DNA of 64,000 nucleotides from NCBI GenBank assembly GCA_024236015.1, contig JACKLK010000014.1, positions 1 through 64,000 on the forward strand, read 5' to 3'. How positions within the stretch are numbered: position 1 is the stretch's first letter; each line of letters opens with the position of its first letter. A model generated the notes under the pieces. That model had not been told where the DNA came from. It searched no databases and saw only the letters and a list, made by a program, of their open reading frames with translations. Shown here in pieces: positions 7,885 to 16,385 of the stretch. This DNA comes from Rhodoferax sp. (GTDB lineage: Bacteria; Pseudomonadota; Gammaproteobacteria; Burkholderiales; Burkholderiaceae_C). The position numbers were made by a program, and so were the translations under genes.

Positions 7885-8454
7885 TCAGTGGCCTTCGAAA
7901 TCGATCAGGGTGAACAGCTCCAGGCCGGAGGCGCGCAACTTGGCCGAGCCCCCGAGTTCGGGCAGGTCGACGATCGCGGCGCCTTCCATCACGCTGGCAC
8001 CGAGTTTCTCCAGCAGCTTCTTGCCGGCCATCATCGTGCCGCCGGTGGCGATCAGGTCGTCGATGAGCAGCACCCGGTCACCACTCTTGACCGCATCGGT
8101 GTGCAGTTCCACGGTGGCGCTGCCGTATTCGAGTTCGTAGGTCTCCTCCACCGTCGTGAACGGCAGCTTGCCCTTCTTGCGGATCGGCACGAACCCCACG
8201 TTGAGCTCGTAGGCCACGACCGAACCCAGGATGAAGCCGCGCGCATCCAGCCCGGCGACCACGTCGGGCCGTTGCTGCGCATCCATGTAGCGGTGCACGA
8301 AGGCATCGATCAGGACCCGGAATACCTTGGCGTCCTGCAGCAGCGGCGTGATGTCGCGGAACTGGACACCCGGCGCCGGCCAGTCGGGCACGGTGCGGAT
8401 ATGGTTGCGCAGGTATTGGGCGACGCTCAGGCCATGCATGTCAGGGTGGTTCAC
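7885..8454 (-). CDS. apt: Adenine phosphoribosyltransferase
   Basis: Apt salvages adenine, making AMP from adenine and PRPP. The PRPP-binding signature VLLIDDLIATGGTMMAG is present near residue 125-140, and the N-terminal region contains PAPGVQFRDITPLLQD, typical of Apt. The reading frame starts with GTG at 8454 (189 residues); an ATG five codons later (8439) is an equally plausible start. The gene is convergent with the cNMP-binding protein gene and 30 bp downstream of the antiporter gene on the same strand, so the two could share a transcript. Confidence 0.95.
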   Translation of the reverse strand: MNHPDMHGLSVAQYLRNHIRTVPDWPAPGVQFRDITPLLQDAKVFRVLIDAFVHRYMDAQQRPDVVAGLDARGFILGSVVAYELNVGFVPIRKKGKLPFTTVEETYELEYGSATVELHTDAVKSGDRVLLIDDLIATGGTMMAGKKLLEKLGASVMEGAAIVDLPELGGSAKLRASGLELFTLIDFEGH

Positions 8455-8484
8455 AAGCGTTCTTTGTCGTGAAGGGCAAGGTCG

Positions 8485-10473
8485 TCATTGTGCCTGCAGC
8501 AGCTTCTGTTCGGCGATGGACAGGTTCTCGGGAATGCCGGACAACACCAGGGTGTCGCCGTCCTCGAGCTCGGTATCGTCCTGCACTTCCATCGAACGGC
8601 CGTTGTTGCGCCGCAGGTTGACGACGCGCACCCCCAGGGCATGCAAGGCCAGGTGGCCCAGCGGCTTGCCGATCGACTTGGCGCCCAGCGGCAGCGTGAA
8701 GGTCGCCAGCCGCTCGTTGCGCATGTCGTCGACCGTATCGTCGTCGGCGCCGTGGAAATAACCCCGCAACAGGTTGTAGCGGGCGTCGCGCTGGTTCTGC
8801 ACCACCCGGATCACCCGGCGCATCGGCACGCCGACCAGCGCCAGCGCATGGCTGGCGAGCATCAGCGAGCCCTCGATGGCCTCGGGGACCACTTCCGCGG
8901 CGCCGGCCGCCTGCAGCCGCTCCAGGTCGTGGTCGTCGCGGGTGCGGATGATGACCGGCACGTGGGGCGCATGCGCGCGCGCATGGTCGAGCACCTTGAG
9001 CGCGCCATGGGTTTCGACATAGGTCACGACCACGGCACTGGCGCGCGACAGGCCGGCGGCCATCAGTGCCTGCAGCCGCACCGCATCGCCGAACACCACG
9101 GAATCGCCCGCGGCGGCCGCCTGGCGCACCCGGTCCGGGTCGAGGTCGAGTGCCATGTAGGGGATGCCCTCGCCCTCCAGCATGCGGGCCAGGTTCTGGC
9201 CGCAGCGACCGTAGCCGCAGATGATCACATGCTTGTTGGAGTTGATCGACTTGCGCGCGATGGTGGTCATCTGCAGCGACTGCTGCAGCCAGTCGCTCGA
9301 GACCAGCTTCATCACGATGCGGTTGCTGTACATGATGATGAACGGCGTGGCCAGCATCGACAGCACCATGCTGGCCAGGATCGGGTTGAGCAGCGCCGGC
9401 GGCACCAGGTCGTTGCGCTGCGCCAGCGTCAGCAGCACGAAGCCGAATTCGCCCGCCTGCGCGAGATACAGGCCGGTGCGCAGGGAGATGCCCCAGGACG
9501 AACCCAGCCCCTTGGCCAGCAGGGTCACCAGCACCGCCTTGAACAACACCGGCACCGTCACCAGCAGCAACACCAGCGGCCAGCGTTCGAGCACCAGACG
9601 CCAGTCCAGCAACATGCCGATGCTGATGAAGAACAGGCCCAGCAACACGTCGTGGAAGGGCCGGATGTCGGTCTCCACCTGGTGCTTGTATTCGGTCTCC
9701 GAGATCAGCATGCCGGCGATGAACGCCCCCAGCGCCAGGCTCAGGCCGGCCATCTCGGTCATCCACGCCAGGCCCAGCGTGATCAGCAGCAGGTTGAGCA
9801 CGAACAACTCGTCGCTCTTGCGACGCGCCACCAGCGTCAGCCACCAGCGCATCACGTGCTGGCCGCCGACCAGCAGCACCGTGATCAGCACGGTCGCCTT
9901 CAGGGCCGCCAGGCCGAGCGCAAACGCCAGGTTCTCGCCGGCGGCACCCAGCGCGGGAATCAGCACCAGCATCGGGACCACGGCCAGATCCTGGAACAGC
10001 AGCACGCCCATCACCCGCTTGCCGTGTTCGGACTCGAGTTCGAGCCGCTCCACCATCAGCTTGACGACGATGGCGGTGCTGCTCATCGCCAGCGCGCTGG
10101 ACAAGGCCAGCGCGGTTTGCCAGGACATGCCCCAGAACCGGGGCAAGAGGTAGGCCAGGATCAGCATCGACGCGGTGCCCAGCAGCATCGTCAGCGAGAC
10201 CTGGAACACGCCCAGTCCGAACACATGGGAGCGCATCGAACGCAGCTTGGCCAGGTTGAATTCCAGGCCGATCACGAACATCAGGAACACCACCCCGAAC
10301 TCGCCCAGATGGCGCACGGCCTCCGAGTTTTCCGCCAGCGCGAGCGCGTTCGGCCCGATCACCACCCCCACCGCCAGGTAACCGAGCATCGGGGGCAGCT
10401 TGAGCGAACGGCACACGACCACTCCCAGTACCGCGGCCAGCAGGTAGACCAGAGTGAGTTCGAGTGCGCCCAT
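8485..10473 (-). CDS. CPA2-family monovalent cation:proton antiporter with RCK domain
   Basis: The 662-residue protein has about twelve membrane segments in the first 390 residues (start MGALELTLVYLLAAVLGVVVCR), then a cytoplasmic TrkA-N/RCK nucleotide-binding domain beginning HVIICGYGRCGQNLARML, and a TrkA-C domain at the C-terminus (about residues 575-655). This is the architecture of KefB/KefC/YbaL potassium or cation efflux antiporters, which respond to NAD(H), glutathione adducts or nucleotides. No KefF/KefG-type ancillary oxidoreductase is adjacent, so the ion and trigger are unknown. It is divergent from kdsD, the usual neighbour in betaproteobacteria. Confidence 0.9.
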   Translation of the reverse strand: MGALELTLVYLLAAVLGVVVCRSLKLPPMLGYLAVGVVIGPNALALAENSEAVRHLGEFGVVFLMFVIGLEFNLAKLRSMRSHVFGLGVFQVSLTMLLGTASMLILAYLLPRFWGMSWQTALALSSALAMSSTAIVVKLMVERLELESEHGKRVMGVLLFQDLAVVPMLVLIPALGAAGENLAFALGLAALKATVLITVLLVGGQHVMRWWLTLVARRKSDELFVLNLLLITLGLAWMTEMAGLSLALGAFIAGMLISETEYKHQVETDIRPFHDVLLGLFFISIGMLLDWRLVLERWPLVLLLVTVPVLFKAVLVTLLAKGLGSSWGISLRTGLYLAQAGEFGFVLLTLAQRNDLVPPALLNPILASMVLSMLATPFIIMYSNRIVMKLVSSDWLQQSLQMTTIARKSINSNKHVIICGYGRCGQNLARMLEGEGIPYMALDLDPDRVRQAAAAGDSVVFGDAVRLQALMAAGLSRASAVVVTYVETHGALKVLDHARAHAPHVPVIIRTRDDHDLERLQAAGAAEVVPEAIEGSLMLASHALALVGVPMRRVIRVVQNQRDARYNLLRGYFHGADDDTVDDMRNERLATFTLPLGAKSIGKPLGHLALHALGVRVVNLRRNNGRSMEVQDDTELEDGDTLVLSGIPENLSIAEQKLLQAQ

Positions 10474-10522
10474 TGTCTGATACTAGCAAGAGAAGTGCCC
10501 GGCCCGTCGATAAAATCGGGCC

Positions 10523-11524
10523 ATGACCGACACCGCAACGACCATCCCCGTATTCGATGCGGAGCAGGCCTTGCGTTTGGCGCGCGAGACCTTCGACATC
10601 GAAATGCAGGCGCTGGCCGGGATGCGCGATCGGGTCGGGCCCGCGTTCGTGCAGGCCGTGCAGGCCATGCTGGGGGTGCGTGGCCGTGTCGTCGTGATGG
10701 GCATGGGCAAGAGCGGCCACATCGGTCGCAAGATGGCGGCCACGCTGGCATCGACCGGCACGGCGGCATTGTTCGTGCACACCGGCGAGGCGATCCATGG
10801 CGACCTGGGCATGGTGCGCGCCGAGGACCTGCTGGTGGCGATCTCCAACAGTGGCGAGTCCGACGAGCTGGCCGCGATCCTGCCGGTGGTCAAGCGACTC
10901 GGAACGCCGGTGATCGCGATGACCGGCAGGCTCGACTCGACGCTGGCGCGTCACGCCGACGTGGTGCTCGATTGCGGCGTCGAAAAGGAAGCCTGCCCGC
11001 TGAACCTGGCTCCGACGGCCAGCTCGACCGCGCAGATGGCGATGGGCGACGCCCTGGCCATGGCCCTGCTCGATGCCCGGGGATTCAGGGCCGAGGACTT
11101 TGCACGCTCGCACCCGGGCGGCGCCCTCGGGCGGCGGCTGCTGACACACGTGCGCGACGTGATGCGCAGCGGCGATGCCGTGCCGCGCGTGGCGCCGCAG
11201 GCCGGGCTGACCGAGGTCATGCGCGAGATGAGCCGCAAGGGCCTGGGCGCGGTGGCCGTCGTCGATGAAGGCCAACGCTTGCACGGGATCTTCACCGATG
11301 GCGACCTGCGCCGTCTGGTGGAGAAAGGCGCGGACCTGCGCGTGGCGACCGCCCAGGAGGTGATGAGCCGTGCGCCGCGGACCATCGCGCCGCATGCACT
11401 GGCGGTCGACGCCGCGCATCTGATGGAGCTGCACCGCATCACCAGCGTGCTGGTGGTCGACGATGCGGGCGCCTTGTGCGGCGCTCTCAACAGCAACGAC
11501 CTGATGCGGGCCAAGGTCATCTGA
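10523..11524 (+). CDS. kdsD: D-arabinose-5-phosphate isomerase (KpsF/GutQ family)
   Basis: KdsD interconverts ribulose-5-phosphate and arabinose-5-phosphate, the first step towards the LPS sugar Kdo. The 333-residue protein has an N-terminal SIS domain with GMGKSGHIGRKMAATLASTG and SNSGESDEL, followed by two CBS domains (about residues 215-330). It is directly followed by kdsC (1-bp overlap, TGATG) and lptC, a coherent LPS biosynthesis and export unit. Confidence 0.96.
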   Translation: MTDTATTIPVFDAEQALRLARETFDIEMQALAGMRDRVGPAFVQAVQAMLGVRGRVVVMGMGKSGHIGRKMAATLASTGTAALFVHTGEAIHGDLGMVRAEDLLVAISNSGESDELAAILPVVKRLGTPVIAMTGRLDSTLARHADVVLDCGVEKEACPLNLAPTASSTAQMAMGDALAMALLDARGFRAEDFARSHPGGALGRRLLTHVRDVMRSGDAVPRVAPQAGLTEVMREMSRKGLGAVAVVDEGQRLHGIFTDGDLRRLVEKGADLRVATAQEVMSRAPRTIAPHALAVDAAHLMELHRITSVLVVDDAGALCGALNSNDLMRAKVI

Positions 11525-12069
11525 TGCAGCCGGTCGTGCGCCACCCGGCCGAACTGCTGCTCAAGGCGCAGGGCATTCGCGTGGCGTTCTTCGACGTGGA
11601 TGGCGTCTTGACCGACGGCGGCCTGTATTTTTCCGCCGGCGGCGAGACGCTCAAGCGCTTTCATGTGCTCGACGGATATGGCCTGGGCCTGTTGCGGTCC
11701 TCGGGCGTCGTGCCGGTCGTCATCACCGGGCGAGACTCCCGGCCCTTGCGGGTGCGGCTCAAGGCCCTGGGCATCGACGAGGTGCACTGCGGGGTCAAGG
11801 ACAAGGCTCAGGTGGCTCAGCAACGCCTGCAGGCCTTGCAGCTGTCCTGGGAGCAGGCGGCCGTGATCGGCGACGATTGGCCGGACTTACCGTTGATGCG
11901 CCGGTGCCGCTTTTCGGCGGCGCCGCCGGATGCCCACGCGGAAGTTCTGGCCACGGTCGACTTCGTGACCACGCGCCGTGGCGGTCACGGCGCGGCGCGG
12001 GAATTCTGCGACCTGCTACTGATCGCGGCGGGCCGGTACGCACAATATTTGCAGGACGCCCGGCCATGA
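11524..12069 (+). CDS. kdsC: 3-deoxy-D-manno-octulosonate 8-phosphate phosphatase
   Basis: KdsC removes the phosphate from Kdo-8-phosphate. The HAD-superfamily catalytic motif is FFDVDGVLTDGGLYF, with the nucleophile in the first Asp; later motifs include VVITGRDSRPLR and VIGDDWPDLPLM. At 181 residues it is the normal size for the tetrameric C0-type HAD phosphatase. The ATG at 11524 overlaps the kdsD stop and its own stop overlaps the lptC start by 4 bp, so the three genes are translationally coupled. Confidence 0.95.
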   Translation: MQPVVRHPAELLLKAQGIRVAFFDVDGVLTDGGLYFSAGGETLKRFHVLDGYGLGLLRSSGVVPVVITGRDSRPLRVRLKALGIDEVHCGVKDKAQVAQQRLQALQLSWEQAAVIGDDWPDLPLMRRCRFSAAPPDAHAEVLATVDFVTTRRGGHGAAREFCDLLLIAAGRYAQYLQDARP

Positions 12070-12701
12070 TCCACCTGTTGCTGGCCATCTGGGATCGCCT
12101 GTCGATCTACCTGCCCATCGCCGTCATGGGGTTGATGGCGCTGGGCACGTATTGGCTGGTGCAGAACTCGCCCAAGCCGGCCGCGCAGGTGGTCGAGCGG
12201 CCGGTACGCCATGAACCGGACTATTTCATGAAGGACTTCTCGGTGACCACCTTCGTCGAGTCCGGGCGGCTCAAGAGCGAAGTGTTCGGCGTGGCCGGGC
12301 GACATTACCCGGACACCGATCTGCTCGAGATCGACCGCATCCGCATTCGCAGCTACGACGACCAGGGGCGGCTCACGACGGCCACCGCCAACCGTGCGCT
12401 GACGGACGGCGATGCCGTCGTGGTGGAACTGTTCGGCAATGCGGTGCTGGTGCGCGAGGCGCAGCCGGACAAGGACGGCAACATCGTGCCGCGCATCGAG
12501 TTTCGCGGCGAATACCTGCACACCAACACCGAGACCGAACGCGTGACCTCCGACAAGCCGGTGCAGCTGCGGCGCGGCAACGACGTCTTTGTCGGTGACA
12601 CCATGGATTTCGACAACGTCAACCAGATCATGGTGATGCAGGGCCGGGTCAAGGGCCTGATCAATCCCAAGCAGCCGTCCGCGACCGCGACCAAACCCTA
12701 G
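12066..12701 (+). CDS. lptC: LPS export ABC transporter periplasmic protein LptC
   Basis: LptC anchors the periplasmic LPS bridge to the LptBFG transporter. The 211-residue protein has one N-terminal membrane helix (about residues 16-35, LPIAVMGLMALGTYWLVQ) and a periplasmic beta-jellyroll domain starting near PDYFMKDFSVTTF, as in the LptC/DUF1239 family. It overlaps kdsC by 4 bp. The usual next genes, lptA and lptB, are not found after it in this window; an SDR gene follows instead after one base. Confidence 0.93.
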   Translation: MIHLLLAIWDRLSIYLPIAVMGLMALGTYWLVQNSPKPAAQVVERPVRHEPDYFMKDFSVTTFVESGRLKSEVFGVAGRHYPDTDLLEIDRIRIRSYDDQGRLTTATANRALTDGDAVVVELFGNAVLVREAQPDKDGNIVPRIEFRGEYLHTNTETERVTSDKPVQLRRGNDVFVGDTMDFDNVNQIMVMQGRVKGLINPKQPSATATKP

Positions 12702-12702
12702 G

Positions 12703-13488
12703 GTGCATGTGCCAGCCAGGCTGATCTTCATCACCGGCGCTTCCAGCGGCATTGGACAGGCCCTTGCGCTGCGTTTCTACCAGGACGGCTACACGCTGGC
12801 GTTGGTCGCACGACGCGGCGATGCGATCGCGCAGTGGGCTGCGCAGGCACGACTGGATCCGCAGCGATGGCGTGCCTACCTGGCCGACGTGTCCGATATC
12901 GACAGCATCGTCGCGGCCGGGCAGGAATGCATCCGGGTACAGGGATTGCCCGACGTCGTGGTTGCCAACGCCGGCATCAGCATCGGCATGGACACGGCGC
13001 AGCGGGCCGATCTCGACGTGATGGCGCGGCTGCTGGCCGTCAACAACGTCGGCATGGCCGCGACATTCCATCCCTTCATCGACGCCATGCGCAACCGTGG
13101 TTCGGGAGCGCTGGTGGGTATCGGCAGCGTCAACGGCATCCGCGGTTTTCCGGGTCATGGCGCCTATTGCGCCAGCAAGGCCGCGGTGATCGCCTATTGC
13201 GAGTCCTTGCGAGGCGAGTTGCGTTCCTCGGGGGTGCGGGTGGTGACCTTGTGCCCGGGGTATGTCGATACGCCGTTGACGCAAGGCAACCGGTATTCGA
13301 TGCCGTTCCTGATTCCGGCGGACCGGTTTGCCGACGCCGCGTTGCGCGCCATCGAGGCGGGAGTCAGCTATACGGTCATTCCGTGGCAGATGGGCGTCGT
13401 GGCCAAGCTGCTGCGCATCTTGCCCAACCGCGTCTTCGATGCGGTGTTTGCCGGCCGGCCGCGCAAGCGCCGCAGCGATGGGTCGTGA
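12703..13488 (+). CDS. Short-chain dehydrogenase/reductase (SDR), substrate unknown
   Basis: A classical SDR of 261 residues: the nucleotide-binding TGASSGIGQ is at residues 10-18, NAG in VVANAGISIG, the catalytic Ser in VGIGSVNGIRG and the YCASKAA Tyr-Lys pair. The start is a GTG at 12703, one base after the lptC stop, so it belongs to the kdsD-kdsC-lptC transcript. The C-terminal part carries a hydrophobic stretch (VIPWQMGVVAKLLRILPNRVF) suggesting membrane contact. Its position inside an LPS operon suggests, but does not prove, a lipid or sugar substrate. A bidirectional terminator follows. Confidence 0.85.
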   Translation: MHVPARLIFITGASSGIGQALALRFYQDGYTLALVARRGDAIAQWAAQARLDPQRWRAYLADVSDIDSIVAAGQECIRVQGLPDVVVANAGISIGMDTAQRADLDVMARLLAVNNVGMAATFHPFIDAMRNRGSGALVGIGSVNGIRGFPGHGAYCASKAAVIAYCESLRGELRSSGVRVVTLCPGYVDTPLTQGNRYSMPFLIPADRFADAALRAIEAGVSYTVIPWQMGVVAKLLRILPNRVFDAVFAGRPRKRRSDGS

Positions 13489-13530
13489 CTGGGACGTAGG
13501 CGAACAGGGCGTGGGCCGATAACGGGCGGA

Positions 13531-13559
13531 CAAAAGAAAAGGGGCCGAAAGGCCCCTTT
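13531..13559 (-). terminator. Intrinsic terminator, strongest for the RRM gene
   Basis: Arms AAAGGGGCC (13538-13546) and GGCCCCTTT (13551-13559) enclose a GAAA loop. Read on the minus strand the stem is followed by a T-rich tract (complement of 13531-13537), which fits termination of the RRM gene. The plus-strand side has only three Ts, so it may serve weakly for the SDR operon. Confidence 0.8.
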
Positions 13560-13604
13560 GGGTACGTTGCCAGGTTTCATGCACGCATGAAACCCCGCTG
13601 TGTA

Positions 13605-14003
13605 TCAGTAGCTGCTGCGACCACCGCCGTAGCCGCCGCCACCGCTGCGGCCTCCGCCGCCGCCGTAACCGCCACCGCCACCGCTGCGACCACCGCCGCC
13701 GCCGTAACCACCACCACCACCGCCGCCGAAGCCACCGCTACGGGGGGGACGCGGCTCCATCGGGCGCGCTTCGTTGACAACCAGGCCACGACCACCGACC
13801 TGCTGGCCGTTCATGGCGCTGATGGCCGTCTGGGCCTCAGCATCGCTGCCCATTTCGACAAAGCCGAAACCCTTCGAGCGGCCGGTGTCACGCTCCATCA
13901 TGACTTTGGCGCTGGAGACGCTGCCGTGGGCCGAAAAGGCTTGCTGGAGGTCTTCGTCGCGGAAGGAATAGGGCAGGTTGCCCACGTAAAGTTTGTTGCC
14001 CAT
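13605..14003 (-). CDS. Glycine-rich RNA-binding protein with one RRM domain
   Basis: The 132-residue protein is an RRM (residues 3-75) with RNP2 KLYVGNLPYS and RNP1 SKGFGFVEM, followed by a tail made of tandem GGGGGRSGGGGGYG-type repeats ending GGGRSSY. This layout is known from cyanobacterial and proteobacterial cold-inducible RNA-binding proteins. The ATG at 14003 has an AGGAG site upstream; a longer frame further upstream lies in the leader. Its mRNA is predicted to start with a perfect 9-bp hairpin. The repeats are coded by GC-rich tandem DNA (about 13617-13735), which may vary in length between strains. Confidence 0.93.
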   Translation of the reverse strand: MGNKLYVGNLPYSFRDEDLQQAFSAHGSVSSAKVMMERDTGRSKGFGFVEMGSDAEAQTAISAMNGQQVGGRGLVVNEARPMEPRPPRSGGFGGGGGGGYGGGGGRSGGGGGYGGGGGRSGGGGYGGGRSSY

Positions 14004-14110
14004 CAAGGACTCCTGAAAATGACTCAAAAAGCGATGGAGTCCGATAACCGCAATCAACAAACCAATGAAGAATAAAGCAGACGCGAAAACTGACTAATCA
14101 CCGCAAACTC

Positions 14111-14169
14111 GTATCGCCATTCTTTTGGCGATACCGGGCGAATTATGCGCCAACTTAAAAATATTGCAA
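14111..14169 (-). promoter_or_regulatory. RRM-gene promoter and 5'-terminal hairpin
   Basis: On the minus strand TTGCAA (14169-14164) and CATAAT (14147-14142) are spaced by 16 bp. About seven bases further on, GTATCGCCA and TGGCGATAC (14134-14111) form a perfect 9-bp stem with a 6-base loop. The start of transcription would fall at or just before this stem, so the mRNA would begin with the hairpin and carry a leader of about 130 bases, a layout seen in cold-shock mRNAs. Confidence 0.65.
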
Positions 14170-14229
14170 ATTATTTGTGCGGTGGCTTTGGGGCCGCCAA
14201 TTCCTTGTGTGGCGCGGCCTTGCGGGGGG

Positions 14230-14454
14230 TCAGCGCCCGGGCGTCGGGGGCTCGTCGGAGGCGTAGTTGCGCCACTGACGCATGGCGTTTCGCATGGTCA
14301 GCAGCTGGCGTTCGAAGTTCGGGCAGGTCTTGCAGGCCATCAGGTGCAGCCGAACCCGGACCCGGTCGCTCAGGCTGATCAGGCGGTCTTCATTGGCGAT
14401 CAGCAGGGCTGCCGCCTCCTTGCAGGTAGGCATGAAGGGCATCGCGGTTTTCAT
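14230..14454 (-). CDS. Zinc-binding anti-sigma factor-like protein (soluble)
   Basis: The 74-residue protein shows the ZAS-type metal motif H37-x3-C41-x2-C44, with C11 as a possible fourth ligand (PTCKEAAALLI). Proteins of this type bind and inhibit a cognate ECF sigma factor, and many respond to oxidation or metal stress. There is no membrane helix, so it is cytoplasmic. Its ATG overlaps the stop of the sigma-factor gene by 4 bp, which pairs the two. A longer frame upstream (from 14496) would run into the sigma gene and is not preferred. Confidence 0.8.
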   Translation of the reverse strand: MKTAMPFMPTCKEAAALLIANEDRLISLSDRVRVRLHLMACKTCPNFERQLLTMRNAMRQWRNYASDEPPTPGR

Positions 14455-15041
14455 CGGGATTGCGGCCGGGCTCCAAACCAGTTCAGTTCCAGGCATTCAC
14501 GCAGGCGCAGCCGCGCCCGGTGCAGCGTCACGTAGAGGTTGGTCGCCGACAGACCGAGTTCCTTACAGATATCGTCGCTCGAGAGTTCGAGCCACTCGCG
14601 CATCAGGAACACCCGGCCCATGGCGGGCGGCATCTTTTCCGTACAGGCTTCGAGTACGGCAAAGAACTGCTGCGACTGCAGGTCCTGTTCCGGGTTGCCC
14701 CAGTTCGCCGGCGGCTGTGCGAAATGGCCGTTGGCCTTGAATACCAGCGCATCGAGCTCGTCGTTCGCATGGCCCGCGTGCGGGTCGGTCTCGAGCGCGA
14801 CGGTTCGCGCATGGAGCCGGAAGATGTCGATCACCTTGTGCTTGAGGATGCCGACCAGCCAGGTCTTGAGTTGCGATCGATTGCCGAAGGCCTGCGGCTT
14901 GGACAAGGCCGCGACGATGGTTTCGGAGACCGCGTCTTCGGCCCAGCTCTCGTTGCGCAGTTGCAGCCGGGCGAACTTCAGCAGGTAGTCGCGGTGCGCT
15001 ACCAGTTGCTGTTCGAAAGTCGGATCGGGTCCCGGCGGCAT
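14451..15041 (-). CDS. ECF-type RNA polymerase sigma factor
   Basis: This 196-residue sigma-70-family protein has region 2 (about residues 14-80, with LKTWLVGILKHKVIDIFR) and region 4 (about 130-185, with VFLMREWLELSSDDICKELG and LHRARLRLRECLE); region 3 is missing, as in ECF factors. The linker of about 45 residues between them is longer than average. It is followed at once by a zinc anti-sigma-like gene with a 4-bp overlap. The regulon cannot be read from the window. Confidence 0.9.
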   Translation of the reverse strand: MPPGPDPTFEQQLVAHRDYLLKFARLQLRNESWAEDAVSETIVAALSKPQAFGNRSQLKTWLVGILKHKVIDIFRLHARTVALETDPHAGHANDELDALVFKANGHFAQPPANWGNPEQDLQSQQFFAVLEACTEKMPPAMGRVFLMREWLELSSDDICKELGLSATNLYVTLHRARLRLRECLELNWFGARPQSR

Positions 15042-15111
15042 GGTAGCGGCGCATTGTAGGAGTGGGCCGGCGGCTGGCCGGCGCTCCGGCTGCGCCGCCC
15101 AGCGCGCGGCA

Positions 15112-16314
15112 TCACCAGTTCACCTCGCGTTCCGGTGTGGCGCCGATGCGATGGATCGACAGGTCGGCTCCATCGTATTCCTCCTCCTGGCTCAGCCGCA
15201 GGCCCACGCCGGCCTTGAGTGCGCCGTAGACGAGAAAGCCGCACAGGACGGCCCATCCGACGCCCAGCAGGGTTCCGAGCAACTGGGCGGTGACCGACAC
15301 GCCGCCGAGTCCGCCCAGCGCGGTGCTGCCGAACAGGCCGGCGGCCAGCCCGCCCCAGGTGCCGCACAGTCCGTGCAAGGGCCAGACACCGAGCACGTCA
15401 TCGATCTTCCACTTGTTCTGCGTCAACGTGAACATCGACACGAAGATGGCGCCTGCCACCCCACCGACCACCAGCGCACCAAGCGGGTGCATCAGGTCCG
15501 ACCCGGCGCACACGGCCACGAGCCCGGCCAGCGGTCCGTTGTGGATGAATCCCGGATCGTTCTTGCCCACGGCCAGCGCGACCAGCGTGCCGCCGACCAT
15601 GGCCATCAGCGAATTGACCGCCACCAGGCCCGAGATCTTGTCGATCGTCTGCGCGCTCATGACGTTGAAGCCGAACCAGCCCACGGTCAGGATCCAGGCG
15701 CCCAGTGCCAGGAACGGGATGTTCGATGGCGGATGCGCACTGATCGAGCCGTCCTTGCGATACCGGTTGGCGCGCGCGCCGAGCAGCAGCACCGCCGGCA
15801 AAGCCAGCCAGCCGCCGACGGCGTGCACGACGATGGAGCCGGCAAAGTCATGGAACTCGGATCCGGTCGTAGCCTTGATCCAGGCCTGGATGCCGAACAT
15901 CTGGTTCCAGGCGACACCTTCGAACATCGGATAGACCACGCCGACGATGACGGCCGTGGCGATCAGCTGTGGCCAGAAGCGGGCCCGCTCGGCGATGCCG
16001 CCCGAGATGATGGCCGGGATCGCGGCGGCAAACGTCAGCAGAAAAAAGAACTTGACCAGGTCGTAGCCGTTGCGCGCGGCCAGTTGTTCCGCGCCGACCA
16101 GGAATCCCGTGCCGTAGGCAATCGTGTAGCCGACCAGGAAATAGACCACGGTCGAGACCGAGAAGTCGACCAGGATCTTCACCAGGGCGTTGACCTGGTT
16201 CTTCTTGCGCACCGTGCCCAGTTCGAGAAATGCGAAACCGGCGTGCATGGCCAGGACCATGATGCCGCCCAACAAGATGAACAAGGCGTCCGAGCCCTGT
16301 TTTAGTGCTTCCAT
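15112..16314 (-). CDS. amtB: Ammonium transporter
   Basis: The 400-residue protein has about eleven membrane helices and Amt signatures: AFAAAIPAIISGGIAERARF-like region in TM4-5, DFAGSIVVHAVGGW with the pore-lining His, and GLCGTWGGLAAGLFG. Amt trimers conduct ammonium/ammonia under nitrogen limitation. The preferred ATG is 16314, which has GGGGA upstream and begins at the first helix; it lacks the cleaved signal sequence of E. coli AmtB. No glnK gene is adjacent. A sigma-54 promoter lies about 70 bp upstream, fitting NtrC-type nitrogen control. Confidence 0.95.
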   Translation of the reverse strand: MEALKQGSDALFILLGGIMVLAMHAGFAFLELGTVRKKNQVNALVKILVDFSVSTVVYFLVGYTIAYGTGFLVGAEQLAARNGYDLVKFFFLLTFAAAIPAIISGGIAERARFWPQLIATAVIVGVVYPMFEGVAWNQMFGIQAWIKATTGSEFHDFAGSIVVHAVGGWLALPAVLLLGARANRYRKDGSISAHPPSNIPFLALGAWILTVGWFGFNVMSAQTIDKISGLVAVNSLMAMVGGTLVALAVGKNDPGFIHNGPLAGLVAVCAGSDLMHPLGALVVGGVAGAIFVSMFTLTQNKWKIDDVLGVWPLHGLCGTWGGLAAGLFGSTALGGLGGVSVTAQLLGTLLGVGWAVLCGFLVYGALKAGVGLRLSQEEEYDGADLSIHRIGATPEREVNW

Positions 16315-16385
16315 GCTGTCCCCGGAATTGTTGTTGCCTGAAATTGGTGCGTGAAAACGTGCGCGCGCACCGCCGCACCAAAAGC

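Noticed and set aside
8488..11268. Very long open frame (over 900 codons) opposite the antiporter gene
   Set aside because: The translation is low-complexity His/Gln/Arg-rich and runs across two real genes; it is a shadow of GC-rich coding DNA.
13617..13735. Tandem GC-rich repeat resembling a repeat array
   Set aside because: It encodes the Gly-rich tail of the RRM protein and has no spacer structure, so it is not CRISPR.
16340..16375. GGTGCG...CGCACC inverted repeat as an NtrC site for amtB
   Set aside because: The half-sites are in the wrong orientation for the NtrC consensus (GCACC...GGTGC), and the location is downstream of the sigma-54 promoter.
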